DNA from: Chloroflexota bacterium
GTDB taxonomy: Bacteria > Chloroflexota > Anaerolineae > Anaerolineales > Villigracilaceae
Length of the DNA: 37,708 nucleotides
Direction of reading: 5' to 3'
Assembly (NCBI GenBank): GCA_024224815.1
Contig: JAAENC010000931.1
Location: forward strand, 1 to 37,708
Below the pieces are notes generated by a model that did not search any database, was not told where the DNA came from, and saw nothing but the letters and a program-made list of their open reading frames with translations. How positions within the stretch are numbered: the first letter of the stretch is position 1; each line of letters starts with the position of its first letter. The position numbers were made by a program, and so were the translations under genes. Shown one piece after another: positions 15,966-23,613 of the stretch.

Positions 15966-16658
15966 TTATTCCGGTGCGGGAATAACGAGTAATTGCCCAT
16001 CTTTCAAAGAAAAGGGGTCATCCACATTGTTGGCTTCAGCGAGTGTGCGCCAGTGACGCGCATCGCCATATTCTTCGTATGCGATCTGGTCAAGTCTTTG
16101 TCCGGCATGAGCAATGCGCGTTTTGCGGGCATCGGTACGGCTGGTTGGGTTTTGAGCGGGAATTAAGTCGTCGCTTAACCCCAGCAGGTCATTCTGGATA
16201 AAATCAACAGAGGCTTTCGCCCGAATTGGGTAGCCATCGGGGGAGAAAAAAGTATATTTAATATTGACGCTTGAAACGACTGCAGTAAAAAGAACTATTT
16301 TTCCCCAGATAAATTTTACAAAGGGCGGTGAAGCATAGGGGACTTTGAACATGGCGTTTCCCGCACCACGCAAAGCCAGCGCCAATAATTTATTTGTATA
16401 TTCTCTTACGTCGATCACAGTGCTATTTTCCGAGTCGTGCGGCTTGTCGCCTGCATAGCTATCAAAGAAAAGGTCAAGGCTGTAGGTAGCGTTTTTGCCG
16501 CCTGCAAAACGCAAAAAAGGCGCATTAAAGTTGGTCGATTGTGTGCTATCCCAATCGTTTTCTTTGGAGATGGCAATCGAGGAGGGGTTAAACTGACAGT
16601 CAATTGAGCCGCCAAAGGGTGGCACTAATGTCCACCAGATCAATTTTGCTTTTTCCAT
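15966..16658 (-). CDS. LysM-containing tail protein (Afp7-like)
   Basis: The 230-aa protein has an N-terminal beta-rich region (FNPSSIAISKENDW, FDSYAGDKPHDS) and a C-terminal LysM module (about 180-230): HAGQRLDQIAYEEYGDARHW and LKDGQLLVIPAPE. Afp7/gp53-like proteins bind around the hub at the baseplate, and their LysM often acts as a structural element and not as a wall binder. AGAGG precedes the ATG. The place between the 654-aa gene and VgrG matches the standard CIS order. Confidence 0.92.
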   Translation of the reverse strand: MEKAKLIWWTLVPPFGGSIDCQFNPSSIAISKENDWDSTQSTNFNAPFLRFAGGKNATYSLDLFFDSYAGDKPHDSENSTVIDVREYTNKLLALALRGAGNAMFKVPYASPPFVKFIWGKIVLFTAVVSSVNIKYTFFSPDGYPIRAKASVDFIQNDLLGLSDDLIPAQNPTSRTDARKTRIAHAGQRLDQIAYEEYGDARHWRTLAEANNVDDPFSLKDGQLLVIPAPE

Positions 16659-16673
16659 TATGACCTCTGTTTT

Positions 16674-18638
16674 CTAACGCCAGTTTCCTGGAATTCTCTC
16701 TGATTCGATCTCAAGGATACGTTTTACGAAAGGCAAAACATCCTCTGCTAGTTGATTTAAATCTTGGGGCGCAGCTTCGGGAAGGGGCTGCGCATCGCTC
16801 GTGTCATCATCTGGCTGCCGTTGAAGGACCTTTTGATTCGAAAATGAAATATTACTCGTTAAACCTTGTTTGGACGCATCGCTCTTTGGGCGTAGCCCTT
16901 CTTTTAGCGGAAGTAATTCTTCTTTTTTCTGCGACTCACGCAATTGAAGTTCTTCTTTTGTCGGCAATTTTAATTCTTCTTGCTTTTGCTTTTCAGCAGG
17001 TTGCTGCATAATACGAGGTGTTTTTGCCAAAGCCATCTCTAAAGGTTTTTGTGCCAATGCCGGTGCTGTTTTTTGAAGATTTGGGCGTGCGATTTCTTGG
17101 CGTTGGACAGTTGGGGCACTAGGCGCTTTTTCTACAAATCTGCTTACCGGTGGTTGTGGCGCAGGCGGGGGTGCTATCGATGGAAAATCAAGCAGAGGCT
17201 CAGTTTTTTCTTCTGTCGGTTTTACTATCTCTGTCTGGCGGCTGTATTTTTCTTTTGAAAGCATCGGAGGCGGAGATGTTTTTATCAAAGGCGGTTGCTT
17301 AGGTGGCAGTATTTTTTCAGGCTCTAATGCCTTAATCGCTTTTGGAAGGCTACGGCGTTCCTGAAGTTTTTTGTGCAACGCCATTGATGGCGGGGCTTCT
17401 TGTTCTTGGACTTCCTCTTTTGGCAACGCTGATAAGACCTCGGCTTTTTCCTGAGGAGGTACTTTGGGAGCGGGTTTTTCTTTTTGTTTAAGAACTTGCT
17501 CGGGCAGAGGCTGAGTTTCTTTTGTGGTCGGTCTCTCTTTTACTATAAGAGGCTTCTCAGCTTTGCGCCTTTCAGTAGAATCGCTTTTTGGTGTTTTTTC
17601 TGCTATCTTCGGCGCTTTAACGATGGGGCTTTTATCTACTTTACGTTGCACGATAGGAGCTTGTGGTTGAAGCGTTTTCTTTGGCGTAGGAATTGCTTTT
17701 GCCGGTTGGCGGGTATCATCTACTTTCTCGCGGGTAACTTTTGAAGGCAGATTTTTTGCTTGTGGCACTGATTCTTTTTTACGAGTTGGCGTAGTTTCTA
17801 CCGCTTTTTTTAGCGGGGGTTTTGGCACAGCTTGTGTTTTCTTTAACGGCAACTCTGTTTTTTTAGGAGAAGCTACAAGCTTTTTTGGTTTCTCTTTCGC
17901 AGATTGCGAAACCGGTGGTGTAATTTCTTTTTCTGCTATTTTGGGCAGAGATGAAGTTTCTTCTTTTTTAGCGGGCGCGGGGGCGGTATCCACTTGACGC
18001 TGAAGCGTTGTATCTGTAGCGGAAGCAGGTTGCTCTGGCGGATGTTCCGTTGTTCCCATTGTGGGTTTTGATGAGGAGACTTCTTGTACTTGTGAAAAAA
18101 GTTTTGCCCGAGGCTTTATATCCGGTTTTTGTGGTTTTGCTTGTCGTTTCGAAGCCGGTTTAGGAAGCGATTGTGTCTGTTTTTTGAAGGATTCTATGCT
18201 CTGTCCTTCTTTTGGCATCATAGAAAACTTTTGAATGACACTACCTGCGCGCATTTCGCCAGGCTGAGGTGGTTCTTCATACTGTGCGCTTTCTTGCGTT
18301 GGCAGGGTTTTTTCGATCTCATTCCAGATGGTTTCTTCGCGGCTGATATTTGGGTTGAGATGGAGCAGGGATTGTATATCTTGAAATTTTTGGGGAATAG
18401 CTTCAGAGAATGCTTTACTGGTTTCAGCTTGCATCTTCCCCATACGGCGATGGTCGAGAATTTGCATTTTGGAGGAGGCTTCTTTGGCTTTACCAACACC
18501 AAAACGGGTAAAAATAGCAGGCAAATGATCTCCCTGTTTAGTACGTGCAGAGGCAGACAAGCCGGGAGTTATCATGCCCTTGGCTTGTTTTTTATGCGTC
18601 TGAACGCGACTTATAATGGAGTTCTGTGTCTTTGCCAT
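16674..18638 (-). CDS. Lys/Pro/Gln/Glu-rich CIS protein with conserved C-terminal motif; possible tape measure or cargo
   Basis: This 654-aa protein is not assigned to a known family. Residues 120-605 are low complexity and probably disordered, rich in Lys, Pro, Glu and Gln, with scattered hQRxxD-type motifs (TLQRQVD, IVQRKVD, VLQRQPDDD). The last 29 residues are ordered: DLNQLAEDVLPFVKRIL-EIESERIPG, which matches the end of the nearby 51-aa protein. It sits between the third tube-like protein and the LysM protein, where phage tails place the tape measure, and no other tape-measure candidate is seen. But its composition is unlike helical tape measures, so it could instead be cargo or a scaffold. 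No clear ribosome site is visible. Confidence 0.55.
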   Translation of the reverse strand: MAKTQNSIISRVQTHKKQAKGMITPGLSASARTKQGDHLPAIFTRFGVGKAKEASSKMQILDHRRMGKMQAETSKAFSEAIPQKFQDIQSLLHLNPNISREETIWNEIEKTLPTQESAQYEEPPQPGEMRAGSVIQKFSMMPKEGQSIESFKKQTQSLPKPASKRQAKPQKPDIKPRAKLFSQVQEVSSSKPTMGTTEHPPEQPASATDTTLQRQVDTAPAPAKKEETSSLPKIAEKEITPPVSQSAKEKPKKLVASPKKTELPLKKTQAVPKPPLKKAVETTPTRKKESVPQAKNLPSKVTREKVDDTRQPAKAIPTPKKTLQPQAPIVQRKVDKSPIVKAPKIAEKTPKSDSTERRKAEKPLIVKERPTTKETQPLPEQVLKQKEKPAPKVPPQEKAEVLSALPKEEVQEQEAPPSMALHKKLQERRSLPKAIKALEPEKILPPKQPPLIKTSPPPMLSKEKYSRQTEIVKPTEEKTEPLLDFPSIAPPPAPQPPVSRFVEKAPSAPTVQRQEIARPNLQKTAPALAQKPLEMALAKTPRIMQQPAEKQKQEELKLPTKEELQLRESQKKEELLPLKEGLRPKSDASKQGLTSNISFSNQKVLQRQPDDDTSDAQPLPEAAPQDLNQLAEDVLPFVKRILEIESERIPGNWR

Positions 18639-18651
18639 AGCTGAAAAGGAT

Positions 18652-19161
18652 TTAGTCTAATTGAAAGAAATTGAAAGATAACTCAAGTGTTTCGATCACG
18701 ATTGTATTTGAGTTGGTAATATCGAGATCAGAAATTGTCCAACGGACAGGGAAGGCTCCATCGAAAGTCCATGATTTGGGTGTATCGGCGGGTTTGTCTG
18801 GAAATTTTTGTTCGAGAACAAAACCTTTGCCCATCGCAAAGCCTTGTTCTTTTCCGTACATCATCCATTTATAGAAAAAGTCGGAGGAAGACAGACCAGA
18901 TTCAAATATGATGTGGTTATACCCAAACTCGCGTGGGAATTCAAAGGTGTATTCGTTAAAGCCACCTTCAGTCAACTCATCAATACTGCGCTGTACCGTC
19001 ATGCCAGAAACTTTCTGGAAGAGGGCCACAGGGCTATCTCCGATCTTGATGGTAAAGGCGTAGTTCGCGATAGGGTATTCTTCTAAACTATCGATCGGGG
19101 CGGCAGTGAATTCATCGACCGCACTGGGTGTTGCTTTAATTAAGCTATCTCGTAATCCCAT
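18652..19161 (-). CDS. Tail tube-like protein 3 (Afp5/gp19-like tube initiator)
   Basis: The 169-aa protein is a T4 gp19-type tube protein: YPIANYAFTIKIGDSPVALFQKVSGM, RSIDELTEGG, FEFPREFGYNHIIFESGL, and PVRWTISDLDITNSNTIVIETLELSFNFF near the end. It is longer than the first two tube paralogs and lies next to the baseplate genes, suggesting it forms the ring joining tube to baseplate. It starts 2 nt after the 51-aa gene and ends 13 nt before the 654-aa gene. Confidence 0.9.
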   Translation of the reverse strand: MGLRDSLIKATPSAVDEFTAAPIDSLEEYPIANYAFTIKIGDSPVALFQKVSGMTVQRSIDELTEGGFNEYTFEFPREFGYNHIIFESGLSSSDFFYKWMMYGKEQGFAMGKGFVLEQKFPDKPADTPKSWTFDGAFPVRWTISDLDITNSNTIVIETLELSFNFFQLD

Positions 19162-19163
19162 GA

Positions 19164-19319
19164 TTATTTACCTATTCGTTCCCGTTCAATATCGAGCTCT
19201 CGCAGCAAAAGAGCAACGATCTTCTTCGCTAATTCATCTAAGTCTGGTTTTTTTTCTTGTTCTTCAGTTGACTTGATGAGATTCTGGTTACTGGTTTGTG
19301 TATTTTTCTCTTGAACCAT
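19164..19319 (-). CDS. Small conserved CIS protein with DLDELA...ERERIG motif
   Basis: This 51-aa gene was found by translating the gap. It starts MVQEKNTQTSNQN, is polar for the first 25 residues, and ends PDLDELAKKIVALLLRELD-IERERIGK, probably one amphipathic helix. The end aligns with the C-terminus of the 654-aa protein (DL-LA--V---L-IE-ERI-G). It is packed between neighbours (3 nt and 2 nt gaps), so it is likely real and co-translated. No enzymatic feature. It may be a small adaptor, comparable in position to Afp6. Confidence 0.75.
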   Translation of the reverse strand: MVQEKNTQTSNQNLIKSTEEQEKKPDLDELAKKIVALLLRELDIERERIGK

Positions 19320-19322
19320 GTC

Positions 19323-19484
19323 TTAGTACCCAGCGTTTAGCTTTTGGTTTATACCAGCGATCTCAGAAACCCAACGCCGTCGAAAACGGTGATCGAGAGT
19401 CAGAATATCGTCTGGCTGCCAATGGAAATAGTATGCGATATAGGCTACCTCTTGGTATAGCTGCTCCAAAGGGTAGCCTATCAT
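19323..19484 (-). CDS. DUF6760-like small CIS protein
   Basis: Translation gives 53 residues beginning MIGYPLEQLYQEVAYIAYYF, then HWQPDDILTLDHRFRRRWVSEI and AGINQKL. The pattern YPLExLxxEVAYIAYxxHW-xxxIL-L-H--RRRWV-EI matches the short DUF6760-type proteins that recur in phage-like injection loci; their role is unknown. The ATG overlaps the stop of the chaperone-like gene (ATGA) and lies directly after a run of eight G, in the -1 frame relative to it. It may be made alone or as a fusion, see findings. Confidence 0.85.
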   Translation of the reverse strand: MIGYPLEQLYQEVAYIAYYFHWQPDDILTLDHRFRRRWVSEIAGINQKLNAGY

Positions 19485-19849
19485 TCCCCCCCCAATGTTG
19501 ATATGTCCAATTCGAAGTTTTCTTCACAGTGAGGGCAGGCATATTCTCGGCGGGTGTGTCCGCTTTCATTGATTTGGCGATAAAACTCTTGCAGGTAAGT
19601 TAAATCTGCGGCAAAGAGATTTTCGATCACATTGGTTGTGATGGATCTTAGTGAACCAAGTTCGGTAATAACACGCGCCAAGAGGACAATGACTATATAG
19701 GCTTCGTTCGTTTGAACACGCATATCGTTGAGGATGGTGATTTCATCCATTGCGGTAGCAAGCCGCATAGTCCCTTTTTTGTGTAAGGTTCCTTCTTTGT
19801 CTACATAGCCCATGGGCAATTCAAATTCAAATTCTGTTTTTAGATTCAT
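19481..19849 (-). CDS. Tail assembly chaperone-like protein with CPHC motif
   Basis: The 122-aa protein opens EFEFELPMGYVDKEGTLHKKGTMRLATAMDEI, resembling Mu gp41/P2 gpE-type tail assembly proteins (Phage_TAC-like). It continues with a helical part, and ends YACPHCEENFELD with a single CxxC pair. Such proteins in phages coat the tape measure before tube polymerisation. The gene ends LGGE-stop across a run of eight G that overlaps the next start. The ribosome site (GAGGAT, 12 nt before the ATG) is spaced long. Confidence 0.75.
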   Translation of the reverse strand: MNLKTEFEFELPMGYVDKEGTLHKKGTMRLATAMDEITILNDMRVQTNEAYIVIVLLARVITELGSLRSITTNVIENLFAADLTYLQEFYRQINESGHTRREYACPHCEENFELDISTLGGE

Positions 19850-19888
19850 GTAAATATTTATCCTCGTTGGTCTCTGATAGGAGGCGCA

Positions 19889-20365
19889 TTAGGGGAATAC
19901 TATTTCTATCGATTCAGCTTGAAGCATGATCTTAAATTTAGCTGATTCTGTTTTTTGGTATGTATGATATGAAAAGCCAGGTAAAGTAATGGGAATCGTA
20001 TTGAGCAAGTTCCAGGTTATGAGCGGTTCGGGTCCGTTAGATCCTTTTTTATATTGTTCAATACTACAATTTTTTCGTAGGTCCGTTTGTGTGCCAGCTA
20101 CCGCTTGCATAAACCAATCGTAGAGCTCTATCACTACCTTGCTCATTTCACACTCTAACCTAAAAGGAGCAAAAGAGGTTTGCCCGGGAATAAATTTTGT
20201 TGTTACGTTATAACCCGGGTCGATGACATTATATGCAACTGTATCAATTTTCATGTCACCGCCTATCATTTTAGTGAACACTCCATAAGATGTTTTCGTG
20301 GAGGTTATATCGTAAAGGCGATATTCTTTGTCTGATGCTTCCCAAGTTCTTGTAAAGTCTGCCAT
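19889..20365 (-). CDS. Tail tube-like protein 2 (Afp5/Afp1-related)
   Basis: The 158-aa protein has tube-family features: MGGDMKIDTV-like turn, ECEMSKVVIELYDWFMQAV, LRKNCSIEQYKKG, and a beta C-terminus KFKIMLQAESIEIVF. It differs from the major tube protein and probably forms a specialised ring at one end of the tube. It begins 144 nt after the major tube stop; this gap contains a strong hairpin. Confidence 0.85.
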   Translation of the reverse strand: MADFTRTWEASDKEYRLYDITSTKTSYGVFTKMIGGDMKIDTVAYNVIDPGYNVTTKFIPGQTSFAPFRLECEMSKVVIELYDWFMQAVAGTQTDLRKNCSIEQYKKGSNGPEPLITWNLLNTIPITLPGFSYHTYQKTESAKFKIMLQAESIEIVFP

Positions 20366-20460
20366 CTTAGTACCTGCTTTATTTCATAAATAAGGCGGAT
20401 TAATAAACCCGATAAATATAAAAAATGATAGCCTTTTTGAGCCTAAGCTCTTTAGTTTTC

Positions 20461-20503
20461 TTCTACTAACCTTCCCCCTGAATAAGGGGGAAGGTTAGTA
20501 GAA
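20461..20503 (-). terminator. Perfect 19-bp hairpin just after the tube gene
   Basis: TTCTACTAACCTTCCCCCT (20461-20479) pairs exactly with 20485-20503 around a 5-nt loop. It lies 7 nt beyond the stop of the major tube gene. There is no clean U-run on the minus strand, so partial termination or 3' protection of the sheath-tube mRNA is more likely than full termination. Confidence 0.6.
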
Positions 20504-20509
20504 ATATAT

Positions 20510-20956
20510 TTAGCTAACGCGCTCAACACCTTCGTGCACGATGGTAAGGTCTTCCATCATATAGGTGGTGGATCCTGAGTCCATTTCAGGACCGATTACT
20601 TTGCTGGGCCAGGCGTTCTCAAGATTCCAGCGTGCAATCTCTTCGTTTGCCTGGTTATAGGCAATGATCGAACAGTTTGTACGGGCATCATCAATTTTGC
20701 CTTCTACAACCTGTTGCCGCCATTCCCAGATATCCATGCTGCTAGTGACACCACGTTTCATTGTGATGGGTGTCCATGTTAGGCGACCGGGGATTTGCTG
20801 AATCATATCTTCGCCTGTGTCTGCATTTTGCACTTTTTGTGTGATCACTTCTGTTTCGGACCCGATTCCGCCAACATTTGTGAAGAGACCACTCAGCTTA
20901 CCTTCTATTTCAAGCCCAAATTTAAACGCTACTAGGGGGTCTTCTCTATCTGCCAT
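20510..20956 (-). CDS. Major tail tube protein (Afp1/Hcp-like)
   Basis: The 148-aa protein has the canonical CIS tube pattern: PLVAFKFGLEIEGKLSGLFTNVGGIGSETEV, PGRLTWTPITMKRGVTSSMDIWEWRQQVVEGKIDDARTNCSI, and EIARWNLENAWPSKVIGPEMDSGS. It polymerises into the inner tube inside the sheath. AAGGAG precedes the ATG by 8 nt. It lies 32 nt after the sheath gene, in the standard sheath-tube pairing. Confidence 0.95.
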   Translation of the reverse strand: MADREDPLVAFKFGLEIEGKLSGLFTNVGGIGSETEVITQKVQNADTGEDMIQQIPGRLTWTPITMKRGVTSSMDIWEWRQQVVEGKIDDARTNCSIIAYNQANEEIARWNLENAWPSKVIGPEMDSGSTTYMMEDLTIVHEGVERVS

Positions 20957-20988
20957 ATTCTTGTCTCCTTATCTGTTGTTAGGAATTA

Positions 20989-22644
20989 TCACTCGGTTCC
21001 GGGGCCAGCCCACTGGCTGATGCGGAAGATGACAAATTCGGCCGGTTTAACGGGAGCAAGCCCAATTTCGATGACGAGCCGTCCGAGATCACGTGATTCG
21101 GGCGGATTAAGTTCATCATCTACTTTGACGTAAAAGGCTTCACTCGGAGATGATCCAAAGAGGGCTCCATCGCGCCAAACGGTACGCAGGAAAGCGGAGG
21201 CATCACGTTTAACACGTGCCCAAAGTTTGCGATCATTAGGTTCAAAGACAACCCATTGCGTACCACCTTCAATTGATTTTTCAACATAATTAAAGAGGCG
21301 GCGAACGTTAATATAGCGCCAAGAGGGGTTGCTGGTAAGCGTACGTGCGCCCCAAACGCGGATACCGCGACCAGGGAAAGCTCGAATACAGTTCACGCCG
21401 ATGGGGTTTAGTGTATCTTGCTCGCCTTTTGTGGTTTGATATGCCAGCCCAACTGCACCTTGTACAACTTCGTTGGCAGGGGCTTTGTGGACGCCGCGTG
21501 TATTGTCATTGCGTGCCCAAACGCCAGCCATATGTCCGGATGAAGGCAATTGAACGACTTTGTCTGTGGCTGGATCCATAACTTTGATCCATGGGTAATA
21601 CATGGCGGCGTAACTGGAGTCAAAACCTGTTACGTCCATGCGCCATTTTTTAACTTCTTGTGGGGTTAAATCCGGGGGAGCATCGAGAATGGCAACGCGA
21701 TCACCAAGACGTTCGCAATGTGCGATCATCATCGTTTGAACGCCTTTAACCATATCCAGATCTAGTTTTTCCTCAGGCATGGTGGTCATTAGATCAGGAA
21801 CAACGACCATTGTGATGTCATCTAAAACTTCAAGACCTTCAACGCCTTTTCTTTCACTGACATCGCCACGGAATTCGCTGGCTTGTGGTGCGGGGAGCAG
21901 TTTTTTGTCAATCGCAAGGGCTTGTTCTTGTTCGCGGGGCATGGCTTTAACAAGGGTGCTTGCCTCTTCCATGACAATTAGCTCAACAAATTTGGGGAGC
22001 TTATTGTTTCGATATGCCAAGGCTACTTGCTTCTGCCCTTCAACCGCCATTGTTTGTACTTTAACATTGGTGAGGGTTTCAAGGGTTTTCCAACCGCCTG
22101 AAATGGCTTCTTTTTCTACATGTAAAGTAAAGCTGCTGTTTCCGCCACCATTGCCTTCTGGGGCTTTCTCTCCGTCATCTTTTTCGTCTTTTTTCGCATC
22201 TGCGGCTTTTTTAGCTGGCAATGCTACTACATCGCCAATGCGGAGGCGCATTTTCATGCCTTCTACACCGGCTTGACGCGCCCGAACTGTAATAGCGGGT
22301 TTGCCTGCTGCGTTCATAAGTGTCGTTTCTGCACGCGGGAAAGTGCGTACACTAACAACATAGCAACGTGATCCGCCATTTGTGAAGTATCCGTAAACTG
22401 ATTGTGGCAAGTTGACACCAGGAACGAATCCGCCGAAACGCTCGGAGAATTGCGTCCAATTGGTAACAAGTTGCGGCTTGTTGAGCAAATCTTCCACAAC
22501 CATCTCACCGTCAATTTCACGGACAAGCTCTGCTTTTTCGGTAAATCCTACAAAAGCAGCCATCGCGGTTCCAACGCCTTCAATTGGCTTTGGTCCGCGG
22601 TCGACTTCTTCGACATAGACACCAGGTGATAAGTACTCAGGCAT
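20989..22644 (-). CDS. Contractile tail sheath protein (Afp2-4-like)
   Basis: The 551-aa protein starts MPEYLSPGVYVEEVDRGPKPIEGVGTAMAAFVG, the classic sheath N-terminus. It ends with VRRLFNYVEKSI-EGTQWVVFEPND, RTVWRDGALFG and the tail ESRDLGRLVIEIGLAPVKPAEFVIFRISQ that hooks neighbouring subunits. It contracts to drive the tube. Residues 143-170 form a Lys/Asp/Gly-rich insertion. It has a perfect TAGGAGGT ribosome site 4-5 nt before the ATG. Only one sheath gene is present, in contrast to the three of Afp/PVC. Confidence 0.97.
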   Translation of the reverse strand: MPEYLSPGVYVEEVDRGPKPIEGVGTAMAAFVGFTEKAELVREIDGEMVVEDLLNKPQLVTNWTQFSERFGGFVPGVNLPQSVYGYFTNGGSRCYVVSVRTFPRAETTLMNAAGKPAITVRARQAGVEGMKMRLRIGDVVALPAKKAADAKKDEKDDGEKAPEGNGGGNSSFTLHVEKEAISGGWKTLETLTNVKVQTMAVEGQKQVALAYRNNKLPKFVELIVMEEASTLVKAMPREQEQALAIDKKLLPAPQASEFRGDVSERKGVEGLEVLDDITMVVVPDLMTTMPEEKLDLDMVKGVQTMMIAHCERLGDRVAILDAPPDLTPQEVKKWRMDVTGFDSSYAAMYYPWIKVMDPATDKVVQLPSSGHMAGVWARNDNTRGVHKAPANEVVQGAVGLAYQTTKGEQDTLNPIGVNCIRAFPGRGIRVWGARTLTSNPSWRYINVRRLFNYVEKSIEGGTQWVVFEPNDRKLWARVKRDASAFLRTVWRDGALFGSSPSEAFYVKVDDELNPPESRDLGRLVIEIGLAPVKPAEFVIFRISQWAGPGTE

Positions 22645-22744
22645 GTTTACCTCCTACGGTAAAAATAAGTTTTGTTTTCAACAGATTGCTTAGGTCTGAA
22701 ATTTCTATAAAACCAATAATGCACCTCCTCATTTCTCTTCTGCC
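22645..22744 (-). promoter_or_regulatory. Sheath leader with a second, unoccupied Shine-Dalgarno sequence
   Basis: The 100-nt leader between the DUF4255 and sheath genes contains AGGAGGTG (minus strand, 22722-22729), an ideal ribosome-binding sequence, with no ATG/GTG/TTG at usable distance (only ATT). The normal sheath site lies 70 nt further on. It may act as a ribosome standby or anti-SD regulatory site. Confidence 0.35.
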
Positions 22745-23599
22745 TCATAGCTCTACATCATAATTTGATGAGGGTACTGTTATTTTGCGGCGTTTGAGAA
22801 CTTTTTCGTTAACAAGAATATCGAGGGTATAGTCACCCTCTTCGACACCGGTAATTGAAAAATTTCCTTCATCATCTAACTCCATCTTTTGGTTTTTCTC
22901 TACGAGAACCAAAGATAAAGTAGAAAGATCATGTTTTTTACTGCTCACTTTGCCACCAAATCCCCAATAGCTTTTCGAGGGAGCTTTGGTAGATGTAGGG
23001 CTATCGGGGTCGCCAATGGCTGTATCTTGCATAAAGCGCAATTCCCGTGTAAGCACCTGTTTCGCGATGATCGGTTTATAAGGATCAAGCGCAACAGTAA
23101 GCGTAATCAGTATTCCTGGACGCAATTCATTATCTAGCACGCCCCAGATTTCGGTAAATTTATCTTCTGGTCCTTTTTTTTCGGTATGCGTAGCAACAAC
23201 CAAGGGGATTGGCGTAGGTTGGTTTTTGAAAACATCTGAAAGAAAGCGTTTTGGCAAAAAGGGGTAGCGCAGCAAGGCCATCAACGCTGATGAGAGAAGC
23301 AGATGTTCATCTTCCGGCTCTTTGACCCAGGCAGTCATTAAATAACGCAAATCCATACGAACAGGATTACGGCGAATTTCAGACGTACCATCTGGGTTTG
23401 CTACCGTTTTATAGGCTTCTGCCGTTCGTAAAATTAAGTTCTCTTGCAGATTGAATAAAAAGAGATTCAGCGTTGGCTTACTCAGACGTGAAGACCATTC
23501 ACGTTTTGGCTGATCAAAGACAATATCAACATCATTGCCTTTTAGCTCCATCTCTTCGATCAATAATTTTCTTAGAACTTCATCTACATCGTGGATCAC
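22745..23599 (-). CDS. DUF4255 tail terminator/cap protein (Afp16-like)
   Basis: The 284-aa protein begins IHDVDEVLRKLLIEEMELKGNDVDIVFDQP, then LNLFLFNLQENLILR, and contains DLRYLMTAWVKEPEDEHLLLSSALMALLRYP, the DUF4255/Pvc16_N pattern that ends tube and sheath assembly. The C-terminus (200-284) adds a small carboxypeptidase-like Ig domain (ITGVEEGDYTLDILV) uncommon in shorter family members. The start is GTG (23597-23599) with a GAAGGA upstream. It lies between the DUF4157 and sheath genes. Confidence 0.9.
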   Translation of the reverse strand: MIHDVDEVLRKLLIEEMELKGNDVDIVFDQPKREWSSRLSKPTLNLFLFNLQENLILRTAEAYKTVANPDGTSEIRRNPVRMDLRYLMTAWVKEPEDEHLLLSSALMALLRYPFLPKRFLSDVFKNQPTPIPLVVATHTEKKGPEDKFTEIWGVLDNELRPGILITLTVALDPYKPIIAKQVLTRELRFMQDTAIGDPDSPTSTKAPSKSYWGFGGKVSSKKHDLSTLSLVLVEKNQKMELDDEGNFSITGVEEGDYTLDILVNEKVLKRRKITVPSSNYDVEL

Positions 23600-23613
23600 G
23601 TTGTTTTCCTTCT

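Noticed and set aside
18129-18644. 171-codon open frame on the plus strand
   Set aside because: Antisense to the Lys/Pro-rich 654-aa gene; its Phe/Leu-rich product is a composition effect and it has no recognisable domain.
21779-22276. 165-codon open frame on the plus strand
   Set aside because: Antisense to the sheath gene, Ser/Thr-rich from complementary codon bias.
22650-22740. 31-codon leader peptide overlapping the sheath start
   Set aside because: It has a poor ribosome site, and its frame runs through the ideal Shine-Dalgarno sequences; no conserved features visible. Chance cannot be excluded.
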